DNA of 22,262 nucleotides. It comes from JADHUC01 sp964617665 (lineage in GTDB: Bacteria; Planctomycetota; Planctomycetia; Pirellulales; Pirellulaceae). The stretch is from positions 1-22,262 of the forward strand of contig CAZUAH010000211.1 of NCBI GenBank assembly GCA_964617665.1, read 5' to 3'. Numbering within the stretch: the first letter of the stretch is position 1; each line of letters begins with the position of its first letter. This document shows positions 1 to 6,558 of this stretch, one piece after another. A program made the position numbers and the translations under genes. The notes under the pieces were generated by a model, which saw only the letters and a list, made by a program, of their open reading frames with translations, was not told the origin of the DNA and searched no databases.

Positions 1-40
1 CCCCCCCCCCCCCCCCCCCCCCCCGGGGGGGGGGGCGGGG
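1..40. other. C/G homopolymer at contig edge
   Basis: There are 24 C, then 11 G, one C and 4 G. A homopolymer switching to its own complement at the first base of a sequence is typical of a sequencing or assembly artefact at a contig end. Nothing biological should be read into it. Confidence 0.8.
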
Positions 41-334
41 TCCACGCGTTGTCCGAGTCGACCCGTGCTAAAGCGCAGGCCTAACATTGCTTTCGCGAAA
101 GAAGGGTCGTGAACGACCCTACACATCAGTCCCTTTTCGAACCTCAGAACTTGGGTAATGACAAGGTCGTGAGGCTTCGGGCGTTCGCCGAAAACCGAAC
201 GCTTACGAGTTCGGCTACTTGTTGACAGCCAAATTCGGAACTACGGAAAAATCTTCAGAATTTCTGCACTGAATCCGCAGGGTACGGCGTCTGGTTGTCA
301 GAGGCAACGCGGATCAGTCGCTTGTTGCCCGGAT
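41..334. other. Gene-free leader with small hairpins; 3' part homologous to the leader of the sigma gene at 9082
   Basis: No coding region is supported. A perfect 8-bp hairpin (AGGGTCGT / ACGACCCT) lies at 103-120 and a 7-bp one (GCGTTCG / CGAACGC) at 181-202. From about 270 to 340 the sequence resembles 8985-9080, upstream of the intact ECF sigma gene (shared stretches include ACGCGGATCAG). The duplication therefore included the promoter region as well as the sigma coding sequence. Confidence 0.5.
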
Positions 335-410
335 GGGATAAGTGGTCAGGTGCATTTTGCCGGAACGGCCCGAAGGGTGCTTTGCACAGAATGTACCTGC
401 CCCTTTTCCC
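335..410. repeat. REP/MITE-like palindrome, copy 1
   Basis: An imperfect inverted repeat: the left arm (335-359, contains CAGGTGCATTTTG) pairs with the right arm (385-410, contains CAGAATGTACCTG and a CCCCTTTTCCC edge). The centre is GCCGGAACGGCCCGAAGG followed by GTGCTTT. The same element, with nearly the same centre, lies at 13820-13895. The form (about 76 bp, palindromic, GGGAAAAGGGG-CAG-TACATT edge, more than one copy) fits REP elements mobilised by REP-associated Y1 transposases, but no such transposase is in the window. This copy sits between the sigma leader and the truncated sigma coding sequence. Confidence 0.65.
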
Positions 411-443
411 ACGCGAAAAAATGTGAGTGGGTGTTCGTACCAG

Positions 444-797
444 ATGTTCGATGACCGGCTTGAACGGTTCTTCCTGGAACACAGTTACCGGTTGTTTATC
501 TGTGCGCTGGCCGTTACCGGCTGCGCCAGCCGAGCTGAAGACGCCGTACAGGAAGCCTTTGCGCATCTGTTTCGGCTACGTCGAGAGCCTCGAAATCTGA
601 AGGCCTATGTGTTTCGATCGGTCCGAAATGCGGCCATCGATCAACTTCGACGAGTCCCGCCTGACGAGCAAGGAGTTCCCGAAACGTTGTTCGACTCGGC
701 TGACTCTCCTGCCGCACGGCCGAACACCAGCACTTCAAGGCCACCTCCTGCGCCCCGCTGCCGGAGGCCGCCACGATCCCAACCGGGCCGCTTCTGA
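444..797 (+). pseudogene. Truncated ECF sigma factor gene (paralogue of 9082-9573)
   Basis: The first 89 codons (444-710) match the sigma factor at 9082 almost residue for residue, beginning MFDDRLERFFLEHS and running through the region-2 segment AEDAVQEAFAHLFRLRREPR to FDSAD. After codon 89 the similarity stops abruptly and the frame continues into unrelated sequence until 797. Region 4 (the -35-binding helix-turn-helix) is therefore missing. Without region 4 it should not work as an ordinary sigma factor, though a region-2-only peptide could still bind core RNA polymerase. No membrane partner follows it, unlike the intact copy. The start is the ATG aligned with that of the intact gene; an in-frame GTG at 342 lies inside the inserted palindrome and is unlikely. 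Confidence 0.85.
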
Positions 798-980
798 CGA
801 TGCTGCCAGTGGCCAACGCCACGCCACTTATCAATCCCACTCCACAGTCTGGCCCATGACCAGCACATCTTTCTCGTTCAAACGCAAGCTACCGGTTGGC
901 GAACACGGGCGAGTTGAAGATATCACTCCGATGATGCTTCGCGAACGATCTCTAGCGACGCACGATCGCCCCGCGAATGA
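798..980. other. Non-coding or unrecognised stretch between two gene remnants
   Basis: Open frames on both strands cover this stretch, but none gives a recognisable protein or has a good start site. The last part may be the more decayed upstream portion of the IS91-type transposase, since the readable frame continues directly into it at 981. Confidence 0.3.
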
Positions 981-1325
981 GTCCGAATCTCAGCGAACAA
1001 GATCTCGATCGCCGGGTCCCAATACCAGCCGTCTCGATCGAAGCGCCTGGAGACACGCACGGTTTCTGGTCACGAGTTCGTCGATGGTTTCGCGCAGCAT
1101 GTCTTGCCCACGGGCTTTCACAAAGTCCGGCACTTTGGATGGATGAGCAGCAACAGCAAGATCACCCTGGGAGAGGTCCGGATGCTCGCATGGTTCACCC
1201 TCGGTTCGGTCTACTGGTTGGCCAGCGGGCATGCCCCGCGTGCGAAACAACCTTCCTTCCCAACCGTTCGCTATGCTCTGCTTGCGGCGGCCAGATGCGT
1301 GTGGTCGCCGTGACCTACCGTCCGG
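981..1325 (+). pseudogene. IS91-family (Y2) transposase, decayed C-terminal part
   Basis: Frame 3 from 981 reads VRISANK..., then QYQPSRSKRLETRTVSGHEF, then FAQHVLPTGFHKVRHFGWMS, then LASGHAP. This is the order expected in the C-terminal third of IS91-type transposases, whose hallmark is a GFxKVRxxG motif after an H-V-L-P segment. A stop lies just upstream (978-980). After about 1250 the reading shifts to frame 2, which reads CSACGGQMRVVAVTY, the cysteine-rich tail of the same family. At least one frameshift and one stop make it non-functional. The catalytic tyrosines and the N-terminal zinc-binding region are not recognisable upstream. Elements of this type are common in planctomycetes, and the terminal repeat at 22211-22262 may belong to a relative. 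Confidence 0.72.
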
Positions 1326-1732
1326 GCACCTCACTTTGGCCAGTCATGCGCTGGCTTTCCTGGACGGCGGCTAACCAAGATGCCAATGTCCTTCATCAAC
1401 ACAACCGCCACAAACAAATCGCCACTTCTCCGGCGACCGGAGATACCCTGCGCCCATCGCCCAAAACACGGGAAAGCACCCCACGAATCCCCGCTGGAGC
1501 CCATGCAATATCAGACCCAGCTCCCTCGTAGGTCCAAGATCTCTCTGGCCTATGGCCTGTTCCCACCGGCGTCGCCAACCCAAGAACGCTGTAGCGACCA
1601 AGCATTGCCCAAGTGAATCTGTACCGATTACACCGGGCTTCTTGAACAAAGGACTTGAACATCGGCTCCGTGCTGCGCACTTCGCGATGTCAAATCCTCA
1701 TTGGCTATCGGACGTCGAGTTTTCAAACCGCA
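1326..1732. other. Gene-free stretch, probably the tail of the decayed IS91-type element
   Basis: Short open frames exist on both strands but have no good ribosome-binding sites or recognisable motifs. Its position directly after the transposase remnant suggests the element's downstream end. I could not identify a terminal hairpin or a GAAC/GTTC target site with confidence. Confidence 0.3.
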
Positions 1733-2155
1733 CTATTCTATCGGTTCAGTCGCGCCCGGGGCAGGGTTTCCATTTCGGTCGTAATAGACGGGAAAGCCAG
1801 CGTTAACGTAAAGCCTGTCCTCAGGCGAATACTCGTAAGTATATTTGCTTTTGATCGTGCCATCTTGCCGCAAGTAATAACCGATTCCGCCCGATGCCTT
1901 GTCATACGTTTCTGTAGCGATCTCAGTGCCATCGGGTTTGAACCAGGTGGCTTTGTAGATCAGGCCACGAAAATACCATTCCCGAATCATGAGTGATCCG
2001 TCATCGTACTGGTATTCGGCCTGCCCAGTGCCGTGCGGAAACCCGTTGCGATCTTTGTGGTAGGTACCGGGAACTGCGTCCCAGTAAATGATTGAACAAA
2101 GGATGATTGCGATAATGGCGACAGCAAGCAGAAGTGTTCTCAGTCGATATCGCAT
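1733..2155 (-). CDS. Small membrane-anchored protein with MORN_2-like repeats
   Basis: The protein has 140 aa. It starts MRYRLRTLLLAVAII, a basic segment followed by one membrane helix (about residues 7-24); R-x-x-L-R-T-L-L-L is a very common planctomycete membrane anchor. The rest should face the periplasm. It contains repeated (Y/F)-x-x-D-G units, for example YDDGSLMIREWYFRGL and WFKPDGTEIATE, resembling MORN_2 repeats (phrases about 20-25 residues long). The function is unknown. It is the last of five small minus-strand genes separated by attC-like palindromes. The ribosome-binding site is weak. The ATG at 2155 is chosen because it places the basic residues directly before the helix. Confidence 0.72.
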   Translation of the reverse strand: MRYRLRTLLLAVAIIAIILCSIIYWDAVPGTYHKDRNGFPHGTGQAEYQYDDGSLMIREWYFRGLIYKATWFKPDGTEIATETYDKASGGIGYYLRQDGTIKSKYTYEYSPEDRLYVNAGFPVYYDRNGNPAPGATEPIE

Positions 2156-2185
2156 AATCGCTGGCAGCTATTCGATAGATTCAGT

Positions 2186-2270
2186 CCGATACGTCCAGGA
2201 TCAGTCGGCCGGGAAACCGCGATCCATTTGAGCAGGCATAACCCGGCTCGCCTGCATCCGATTGTTCGTC
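2186..2270 (-). repeat. attC-like imperfect palindrome 3
   Basis: On the minus strand it begins GACGAACAATCGG (2270-2258) and contains nested inverted pairs GCCGGG/CCCGGC (2208-2213 with 2242-2247) and GCAGGC/GCCTGC (2232-2237 with 2250-2255). The start shares CGAACAATCG with the site at 3832-3891. The distal core is poorly defined (near CCGATACG on the plus strand, 2186-2193). It lies about 95 bp after the stop of the 2365-2754 gene, further than usual for a cassette. Confidence 0.4.
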
Positions 2271-2304
2271 GACATTAAGGGGGCGAAAGACCATCCACCC
2301 GATA

Positions 2305-2328
2305 GGTTAGCGAATCGGCACGCTAACC
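2305..2328 (-). terminator. Hairpin downstream of the 2365-2754 gene
   Basis: A perfect 8-bp stem, GGTTAGCG and CGCTAACC, flanks an 8-nt loop 37 bp after the minus-strand stop codon. There is no T-tract, so it is only a possible terminator or processing hairpin. Confidence 0.3.
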
Positions 2329-2364
2329 AACGCGTAGCCATTATTGATTGGATTGCCAATCGCG

Positions 2365-2754
2365 TCATCGGTTTCGCAAGTATGCCGGTTCTTCAAACGG
2401 TACGTTTACAGCATTTGATGTGTTGCTATCTTTGACGAACAAGAGTTGTTTTGTGTCAATCGTCGTAAATGCTGTGCTCGGTGATTTGCCCCAAGTCACG
2501 CGAAAAACGCCGTCGCCGAGGTCATCGAGTCGTGGGGGTACCGTTTCGTCTATCGTTACGGCGCCGAGGTCACGAACACCGCAATCCCCCTGCGACGTTT
2601 CGATGCTGTATACGTAGCCGCCGTTGTGTGGTCCGTGCAGATAGACCGAAAACCGTGTGCCAGGGAGTGGGGTCGAACACACAATTGGTATCGCCGCATC
2701 GCCGTGGAAGCAGCCCGTGCAAAGCAGCAACAGTAGGATCAAACGGATCTTCAT
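2365..2754 (-). CDS. Small predicted lipoprotein, function unknown
   Basis: The protein has 129 aa. It starts MKIRLILLLLLCTGCFHG: a basic n-region, a Leu-rich core and a lipobox ending in Cys15 (L-C-T-G-C), the signature for signal peptidase II processing and lipid anchoring. The mature part is beta-rich (FSVYLHGPHNGGYVYSIET; DGVFRVTWG) with two further Cys (26 and 58), which could form a disulphide. No family is recognised. It is the fourth gene of the minus-strand cassette-like block. Start: the ATG at 2754, the only one that gives a complete signal peptide; the Shine-Dalgarno (GAGAA) is weak. Confidence 0.7.
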   Translation of the reverse strand: MKIRLILLLLLCTGCFHGDAAIPIVCSTPLPGTRFSVYLHGPHNGGYVYSIETSQGDCGVRDLGAVTIDETVPPRLDDLGDGVFRVTWGKSPSTAFTTIDTKQLLFVKDSNTSNAVNVPFEEPAYLRNR

Positions 2755-2759
2755 TTTCT

Positions 2760-2834
2760 CGACGAAGGCTAGGATAAGCCGCTGGTGCCACGAGCGTAGC
2801 GAGTGTGCATCAGTCGGTCTTCATTCGTTGGCGG
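2760..2834 (-). repeat. attC-like imperfect palindrome 4
   Basis: This palindrome fills the gap between two lipoprotein genes. On the minus strand one arm reads CGAATGAAGACCGACTGATG. The other arm, reverse-complemented, reads CGACGAAGGC and then GCCGCTGGTGCCACGAG, matching through CCG-CTG-TGC. The loop lies near CTACG. A CGCCAAC core (2834-2828) follows the upstream stop by 6 bp, as expected for the R'' end of an attC site. Confidence 0.42.
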
Positions 2835-2840
2835 GGTATT

Positions 2841-3167
2841 CTATTCTCCAGGTGCTACGGTTGCTTTCTTTGTTTGGTCATCTATCCAAACCATGAAATG
2901 TCCACCGGGTGGAGTTGGTGGCTTGAGGCGATAGAATACAGTCCACGTTTTGTCTTTATCTGTGTATTCGTAATGACACCCTGTCATATCGTACTTATCG
3001 ACGTCATACCCTTCGGATTTGGCGGTCGCCTCCGCAATTCGGAGGACCTCTGCCTTCGCGAGATTGGTCTTCGGTTGGTTCTCTTGGCTTGGTTTCGCAC
3101 ACCCGACAACCGCCAGTAGAGCCCCAAAGAGCACTGCCAGTGCTACAATTGGATTATTCATAGTCAT
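2841..3167 (-). CDS. Small predicted lipoprotein ending in an HFMVWID motif (paralogue of 3896-4186)
   Basis: The protein has 108 aa. The N-terminus MTMNNPIVALAVLFGALLAV is a signal peptide with lipobox V-V-G-C (Cys23). The mature domain reads EVLRIAEATAKSEGYDVDKY, then GGHFMVWIDDQTKKATVAPG and one last Glu. The end closely resembles that of the 3896-4186 product (GNHFMVWIDSETGKPLVLHG plus a last Glu), and both have a YD(L/V)(N/D)K(F/Y) segment, so they are paralogues. The A-I-A helix followed by a W-x-V-x-F strand and a V-x-I-D strand recalls PepSY or NTF2-like immunity folds, which is only inference. Strong Shine-Dalgarno (AGGAGA, 3 nt before ATG). Third of five genes in the cassette-like block. 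Confidence 0.75.
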   Translation of the reverse strand: MTMNNPIVALAVLFGALLAVVGCAKPSQENQPKTNLAKAEVLRIAEATAKSEGYDVDKYDMTGCHYEYTDKDKTWTVFYRLKPPTPPGGHFMVWIDDQTKKATVAPGE

Positions 3168-3177
3168 TTCTCCTACA

Positions 3178-3268
3178 CCTAAACGATCAAGGTAACCGGG
3201 CGGCGGCCAGAAGCCTTGAATTGTAGAAAACTCGTTGACCGCCGCTCCGGTTGACCGCCTTGTTCGCC
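3178..3268 (-). repeat. attC-like imperfect palindrome 2
   Basis: The minus strand reads GGCGAACAAGG (3268-3258) to CCTTGATCGTTTAGG (3192-3178). Nested arms are CAAGG/CCTTG (3188-3192 with 3258-3262) and AACCGG-G-CGGCGG/CCGCCG-CT-CCGGTT (3194-3206 with 3239-3252). It overlaps the stop codon of the upstream gene (TAG at 3270-3268), and the next gene's Shine-Dalgarno follows the distal end within a few bases. That is the geometry of an integron cassette boundary. The AAC and GTT core triplets are present, but the flanking core bases deviate from RYYYAAC/GTTRRRY. Confidence 0.6.
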
Positions 3269-3816
3269 TATTTGCTCTTGCGTTTCAAAATCAGTCGGAC
3301 CTCGTCATCCATAATTTCTTTGTCGAATGACGATGGCGGGCGGAAGTCACGAAAGTGCTGGCCTTCAAGCCCTTGCCCGCAGTATTTAAGGGCAAGGTGA
3401 AGTTCGTCGTCCGCAAGTTTGTAGATTCCGACAAACCAGAACACGACGATCTGGTTCTCCACGTCAACAATGCCATCGAGGTTCATTGCGCCACGCTCTT
3501 TGAGAGACCGATACGGGTTGTCCTTTTTGGTTGCGGGGATTCTGAACTCAAGCGGTTTCAGCCAGTCTTTTGCTGCGCCAGGGCCGCTCATCTCGAATTG
3601 CATTCCAGCGACCTTCACGAATACTTCCGGCAACGACTTTGCCGATTGTTCGTCAGACTGAGAAAACAAATTGTGCTTCCGCGTACCCTGTATTGAAGCC
3701 AGCTTCCATTCGCCTTGGAACCGTTTGTACTCTTCCGGAATGGCTGACGTTTCGGTGTCCTTGGCAACCCCAAGAGTTGCGAGGTGTATCAATACGAACA
3801 ACGTTGCAGGTCTCAT
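3268..3816 (-). CDS. Exported TIGR03067-type protein
   Basis: The protein has 182 aa. The N-terminus MRPATLFVLIHLATLGVA is a signal peptide without a lipobox. The mature part opens with EEYKRFQGEWKLASIQG, matching the (L/F)QG-x-W-x-(L/V) opening of TIGR03067, a domain of unknown function expanded in planctomycetes. It closes with a Y-K-L-x-x-D-x-L-x-L strand, then FRDFRPPSSFD and VRLILKRK, the usual end of that domain (RP-x-x-F ... lkRk). It is probably a lipocalin-like beta-barrel with an unknown ligand. The length is normal for a single-domain member. A good Shine-Dalgarno (GAGG, 7 nt) supports the ATG at 3816. Attc-like palindromes lie on both sides. Confidence 0.82.
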   Translation of the reverse strand: MRPATLFVLIHLATLGVAKDTETSAIPEEYKRFQGEWKLASIQGTRKHNLFSQSDEQSAKSLPEVFVKVAGMQFEMSGPGAAKDWLKPLEFRIPATKKDNPYRSLKERGAMNLDGIVDVENQIVVFWFVGIYKLADDELHLALKYCGQGLEGQHFRDFRPPSSFDKEIMDDEVRLILKRKSK

Positions 3817-3831
3817 GGATCAGCCTCAATA

Positions 3832-3891
3832 GGCGAACGTCACGCATCACGGGCGCGGCTCTAGCCCGTCCCGCGCAAGCGATTGTTCGGT
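3832..3891 (-). repeat. attC-like imperfect palindrome 1
   Basis: A 60-bp site. On the minus strand it runs from ACCGAACAATCGC (3891-3879) to GATGCGTGACGTTCGCC (3848-3832). The ends pair (CGAAC/GTTCG), then CGC/GCG and ACGGGC/GCCCGT after a bulge, leaving unpaired spacers on one arm. Inverted, bulged, 60 bp long and ending in AAC...GTT is the description of an attC site. It begins 4 bp after the stop of one gene and ends 15 bp before the start of the next. The core bases beside AAC/GTT are not the textbook consensus. Confidence 0.6.
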
Positions 3892-3895
3892 GATT

Positions 3896-4186
3896 CTATT
3901 CTCCGTGCAATACCAATGGTTTTCCTGTCTCTGAGTCAATCCAAACCATGAAATGGTTGCCGGGGAGCTTCTCTTTTCCTTCGTAAGAGAACATCCAGCC
4001 AGTTTTTCCCTTCACGGTGTCACGTTTGATCTTAGGTTCCTCAAATTTGTTCAAATCGTATTTCTCGCGTTGAGCTGCAAGTTCAGCCGCAGCTTTGGCC
4101 TTGACCGACGGGCCACCCACAGAATCGCTTTGGCACCCGGTCATCATTGAAGCGGCGATAACCATGCGGTTCCAAGGAACAAACAC
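3896..4186 (-). CDS. Small predicted lipoprotein ending in an HFMVWID motif (paralogue of 2841-3167)
   Basis: The protein is up to 96 aa. From the GTG at 4186 it reads MFVPWNRMVIAASMMTGCQS, a short signal sequence with lipobox M-T-G-C; an ATG at 4165 gives a 7-residue shorter version that lacks a basic n-region. The mature part contains an Ala/Lys-rich helix (KAKAAAELAAQREKYDLNKF) and ends GNHFMVWIDSETGKPLVLHG plus Glu, shared with the 2841-3167 product. It starts 15 bp after the kinase stop, so it could be read from the sigma/kinase operon. It is also the first unit of the cassette-like block. The sequence at the junction (GTTGTGT) is one mismatch from GTTRRRY, so the start may have been created by insertion here. 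Function unknown. Confidence 0.68.
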   Translation of the reverse strand: MFVPWNRMVIAASMMTGCQSDSVGGPSVKAKAAAELAAQREKYDLNKFEEPKIKRDTVKGKTGWMFSYEGKEKLPGNHFMVWIDSETGKPLVLHGE

Positions 4187-4201
4187 AACCTCGCAAGTTC
4201 T

Positions 4202-6448
4202 TCATCCGTCGTGTTTCTTCGATTCGGTGCTGGATTCGCCTGCTGCTTGCTGTTCGTCTTTCCCTTCCTCCTGCGACGTTCCGTGTTGAAGTACGGGGGG
4301 TGGACTTTCCTTCAAGCTTTCAGCGCGAATGGTCAGGTCCTTCCAGAGGATGTCCACGTCGTCTTGGGCGCCCTCGGCCCATGACTCGACGCGGACAAGC
4401 CCGATCGGCGTTGTTCCGAATTCGATCTGCCAGAGTACGCGAAATCGATCGTCCCCTTCTTCCCGCGCGAGAAAACTCAACACGCCCCCCGTCCGAATAA
4501 GCCGCAATTGCCCAGCCGGACTGTTGGCCGGGATGATCTCGCGTCCCCTGGAACGTCCGCCTGCCCTGTCGGCAACACGCCAATCGACCAGGAAGGCGTC
4601 GCCGTCCGCCTGCATGACTCTTCGAAAGCCGGCGTTGTTCAGCGTCTCTTCCGCGAAGAGGTGAAGGCTCGGTCCAACACTTGATCCTTCGTTCCGATCG
4701 GATCCGGTGGAAAGTATCTCGTACGTCGCCGTGATCTCGAAATCGCCACCGATGTCCAGCGCGGGGGCAAAGCCCAGCCAGGGTTTCCTCTCGGCCTGGC
4801 CCTTGGGGATCAGGATGCGGAGACCTCTCTCCTCGCGTTTCAAAAGACTGGCTCCAAATCGGCTTCTGATCCCCAGCGGCAGCAGGAGACGGGCGTCGTA
4901 CTGGCCGCCCCGGAAATCGAAAGCGAATTCCTCGAAGAGCGGAGCCGTGTGTAGCTCGTTGACGTCCGGCCAAGCAACGCGACGGGGCTGTCGAGCCTGG
5001 CCCGCCGTTGCCCCCAGTTTCGCGACTCGGTCTTGAGATTGCGGCTCGGAATGTGACCGGCGCGAAATGCCACCGGCGATGAACTGACCGATCGCCACGA
5101 CAACCGCGACCGACACGACAGCCGTCACCACGAGCCAACGCCGCGTGGATCGCGATGGCCATCGGTGCTTCACCTCGGTTCGCTCACGCCGATGCGATGG
5201 CGATAGAGAATCGTCTCCATGTTGTCCCTGTGAATCAGACGGCGCCGAAGCCGCACCCGGCCACCGCCGGAGCGCATCGCCAAGTTCGCCGGCCGATTGG
5301 CACCGATCTGCCGGGTCCTTTGCCAGCAGTCTGTGGATGATCTCGGCCAACTCGTCCGGCACGTTGGAACGGACAACTTGAATCGGCTCGGGGGCCAGCG
5401 CGGCATGGTCGGCCAACTTGCCAGTGACCGTCTCACTTGCAAACGGCGGCCGACCGGCAAGCAGAAAATAGAACGTCGCTCCCAGGCCGTACAGGTCGGA
5501 CCGCGCATCGGCCTGGTGGGCGTTCGACGCCTGCTCCGGCGATATGTAGTCGAGCGTGCCGATGACCGTGCTCGCGGACGTCAGTTCGCCCCGCCCCGAC
5601 CGTGTATCGGCATTCCCCGTCGTTTCGCTTGTCAGTGACGTCAGGCCGAAGTCGAGGATCTTGACCGTTCCGTCTGCGGCAAGCATCAGGTTATGCGGCT
5701 TGATATCGCGGTGGATCATGCCGCGCTCGTGGGCGTGCTGTAGCCCCGCGGCGGTTTGTCGAAAATAATCCCAGGCGTCGTCGACCGAAAGCGGGCCTTG
5801 TTGCTTCACCACTTCCGCCAGATTGGTTCCCTCCACGAACTCCATCGCCAGGAAATGAACGCTGCCGGACTGTTCCGCATCAAACGCCGACACAATATTG
5901 GGATGGGACAACGCGGCGGCAGCTTGGACTTCGCGACGAAATCGTTCGACCGCCTGTGGGTTGTCGATCAGCGCGTGGTTGATCACCTTCAGCGCGACGG
6001 CGCGTTGCATCAAGCGGTGCTCTGCAAGGTAAACGTCTCCCATCCCGCCTTTGCCGATCTGTCTCAGAACCCGATATCGCGGATGATCGGCCAATCCCGG
6101 AGGCAAGTCATTCGCCGCTCGCTCATTCCTCGCAGGGTTGGCTTCCTTCGGCCGGCTGCCGGGAAGGGACGCTTCGTCGTTTGTCTGATCCTGGCAAACG
6201 AAAGCCATTTCCGCCGGATCTCTTTCGGCATGCGACGCGGGCCGATCGGTGGCGTGTCCACCCGGACGCCCGGCCTGCCGCACCAGCCTCAGCAGCCGAT
6301 CGTCGGGCACTTCGGCCACTGCGCGGCAGCATGAATCGCAGTCGGCCAGGTGTCCACGGATCTCTTCGATCTCGGCCAAATCGAATTCGCCGCGAGCGAA
6401 TGCCGCCAGTCGATCCGGTGCGGGATGGACCAGTGGATCGTTCACCAT
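4202..6448 (-). CDS. Membrane Ser/Thr protein kinase with N-terminal anti-sigma-type zinc finger and extracytoplasmic beta domain
   Basis: The protein has 748 aa. Residues 10-50 carry an H-x3-C-x2-C finger (His33, Cys37, Cys40) as in zinc-binding anti-sigma factors. Residues 125-396 are a complete Hanks-type kinase: Gly loop GKGGMG (132-137), Lys154 in VALKV, catalytic HRDIKPHN (Asp248), DFG (266-268), SPE (303-305, the APE equivalent) and the D-L-Y-G-L-G helix. One membrane helix spans about 437-460. The outer part (500-720) is a beta-rich, probably lectin-like domain (DFRGGQYDARLLLPLG; GDFEITATYEI) resembling the DUF1583-type domains of planctomycetes. The kinase is expected to act inside the cell, gated by the outer domain, with the sigma factor 110 bp upstream as likely target or partner. 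Good Shine-Dalgarno (GGGGAAG). The gene is intact. Confidence 0.93.
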   Translation of the reverse strand: MVNDPLVHPAPDRLAAFARGEFDLAEIEEIRGHLADCDSCCRAVAEVPDDRLLRLVRQAGRPGGHATDRPASHAERDPAEMAFVCQDQTNDEASLPGSRPKEANPARNERAANDLPPGLADHPRYRVLRQIGKGGMGDVYLAEHRLMQRAVALKVINHALIDNPQAVERFRREVQAAAALSHPNIVSAFDAEQSGSVHFLAMEFVEGTNLAEVVKQQGPLSVDDAWDYFRQTAAGLQHAHERGMIHRDIKPHNLMLAADGTVKILDFGLTSLTSETTGNADTRSGRGELTSASTVIGTLDYISPEQASNAHQADARSDLYGLGATFYFLLAGRPPFASETVTGKLADHAALAPEPIQVVRSNVPDELAEIIHRLLAKDPADRCQSAGELGDALRRWPGAASAPSDSQGQHGDDSLSPSHRRERTEVKHRWPSRSTRRWLVVTAVVSVAVVVAIGQFIAGGISRRSHSEPQSQDRVAKLGATAGQARQPRRVAWPDVNELHTAPLFEEFAFDFRGGQYDARLLLPLGIRSRFGASLLKREERGLRILIPKGQAERKPWLGFAPALDIGGDFEITATYEILSTGSDRNEGSSVGPSLHLFAEETLNNAGFRRVMQADGDAFLVDWRVADRAGGRSRGREIIPANSPAGQLRLIRTGGVLSFLAREEGDDRFRVLWQIEFGTTPIGLVRVESWAEGAQDDVDILWKDLTIRAESLKESPPPVLQHGTSQEEGKDEQQAAGESSTESKKHDG

Positions 6449-6558
6449 GACACTTCCCCGCCTTTGAAATGATGCGAATTCGAACAGTCCCTCTCACCTA
6501 TTGTACAAGTGCACGAAAGGCGAGACTCTGACGCCAAAAAGAAAAAGACTCGGGCCCC

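Noticed and set aside
1..40. Poly-C/poly-G as a telomere-like or cruciform end
   Set aside because: It is pure homopolymer at the first base of the sequence, best explained as an assembly or sequencing artefact.
255..566. Minus-strand frame similar to one at 8899-9204
   Set aside because: The similarity is the reverse complement of the duplicated sigma gene and its leader, not a second conserved protein.
4186..4210. GTTGTGT at the kinase/lipoprotein junction as an integron recombination point
   Set aside because: One mismatch to a loose 7-base consensus is expected often by chance, so it is mentioned only as context for the start choice.
4320..5162. Minus-strand frame of 280 codons inside the kinase gene
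   Set aside because: Arg/Gly/Pro-rich composition typical of a shifted frame in high-G+C coding DNA; the kinase frame is clearly the real one.
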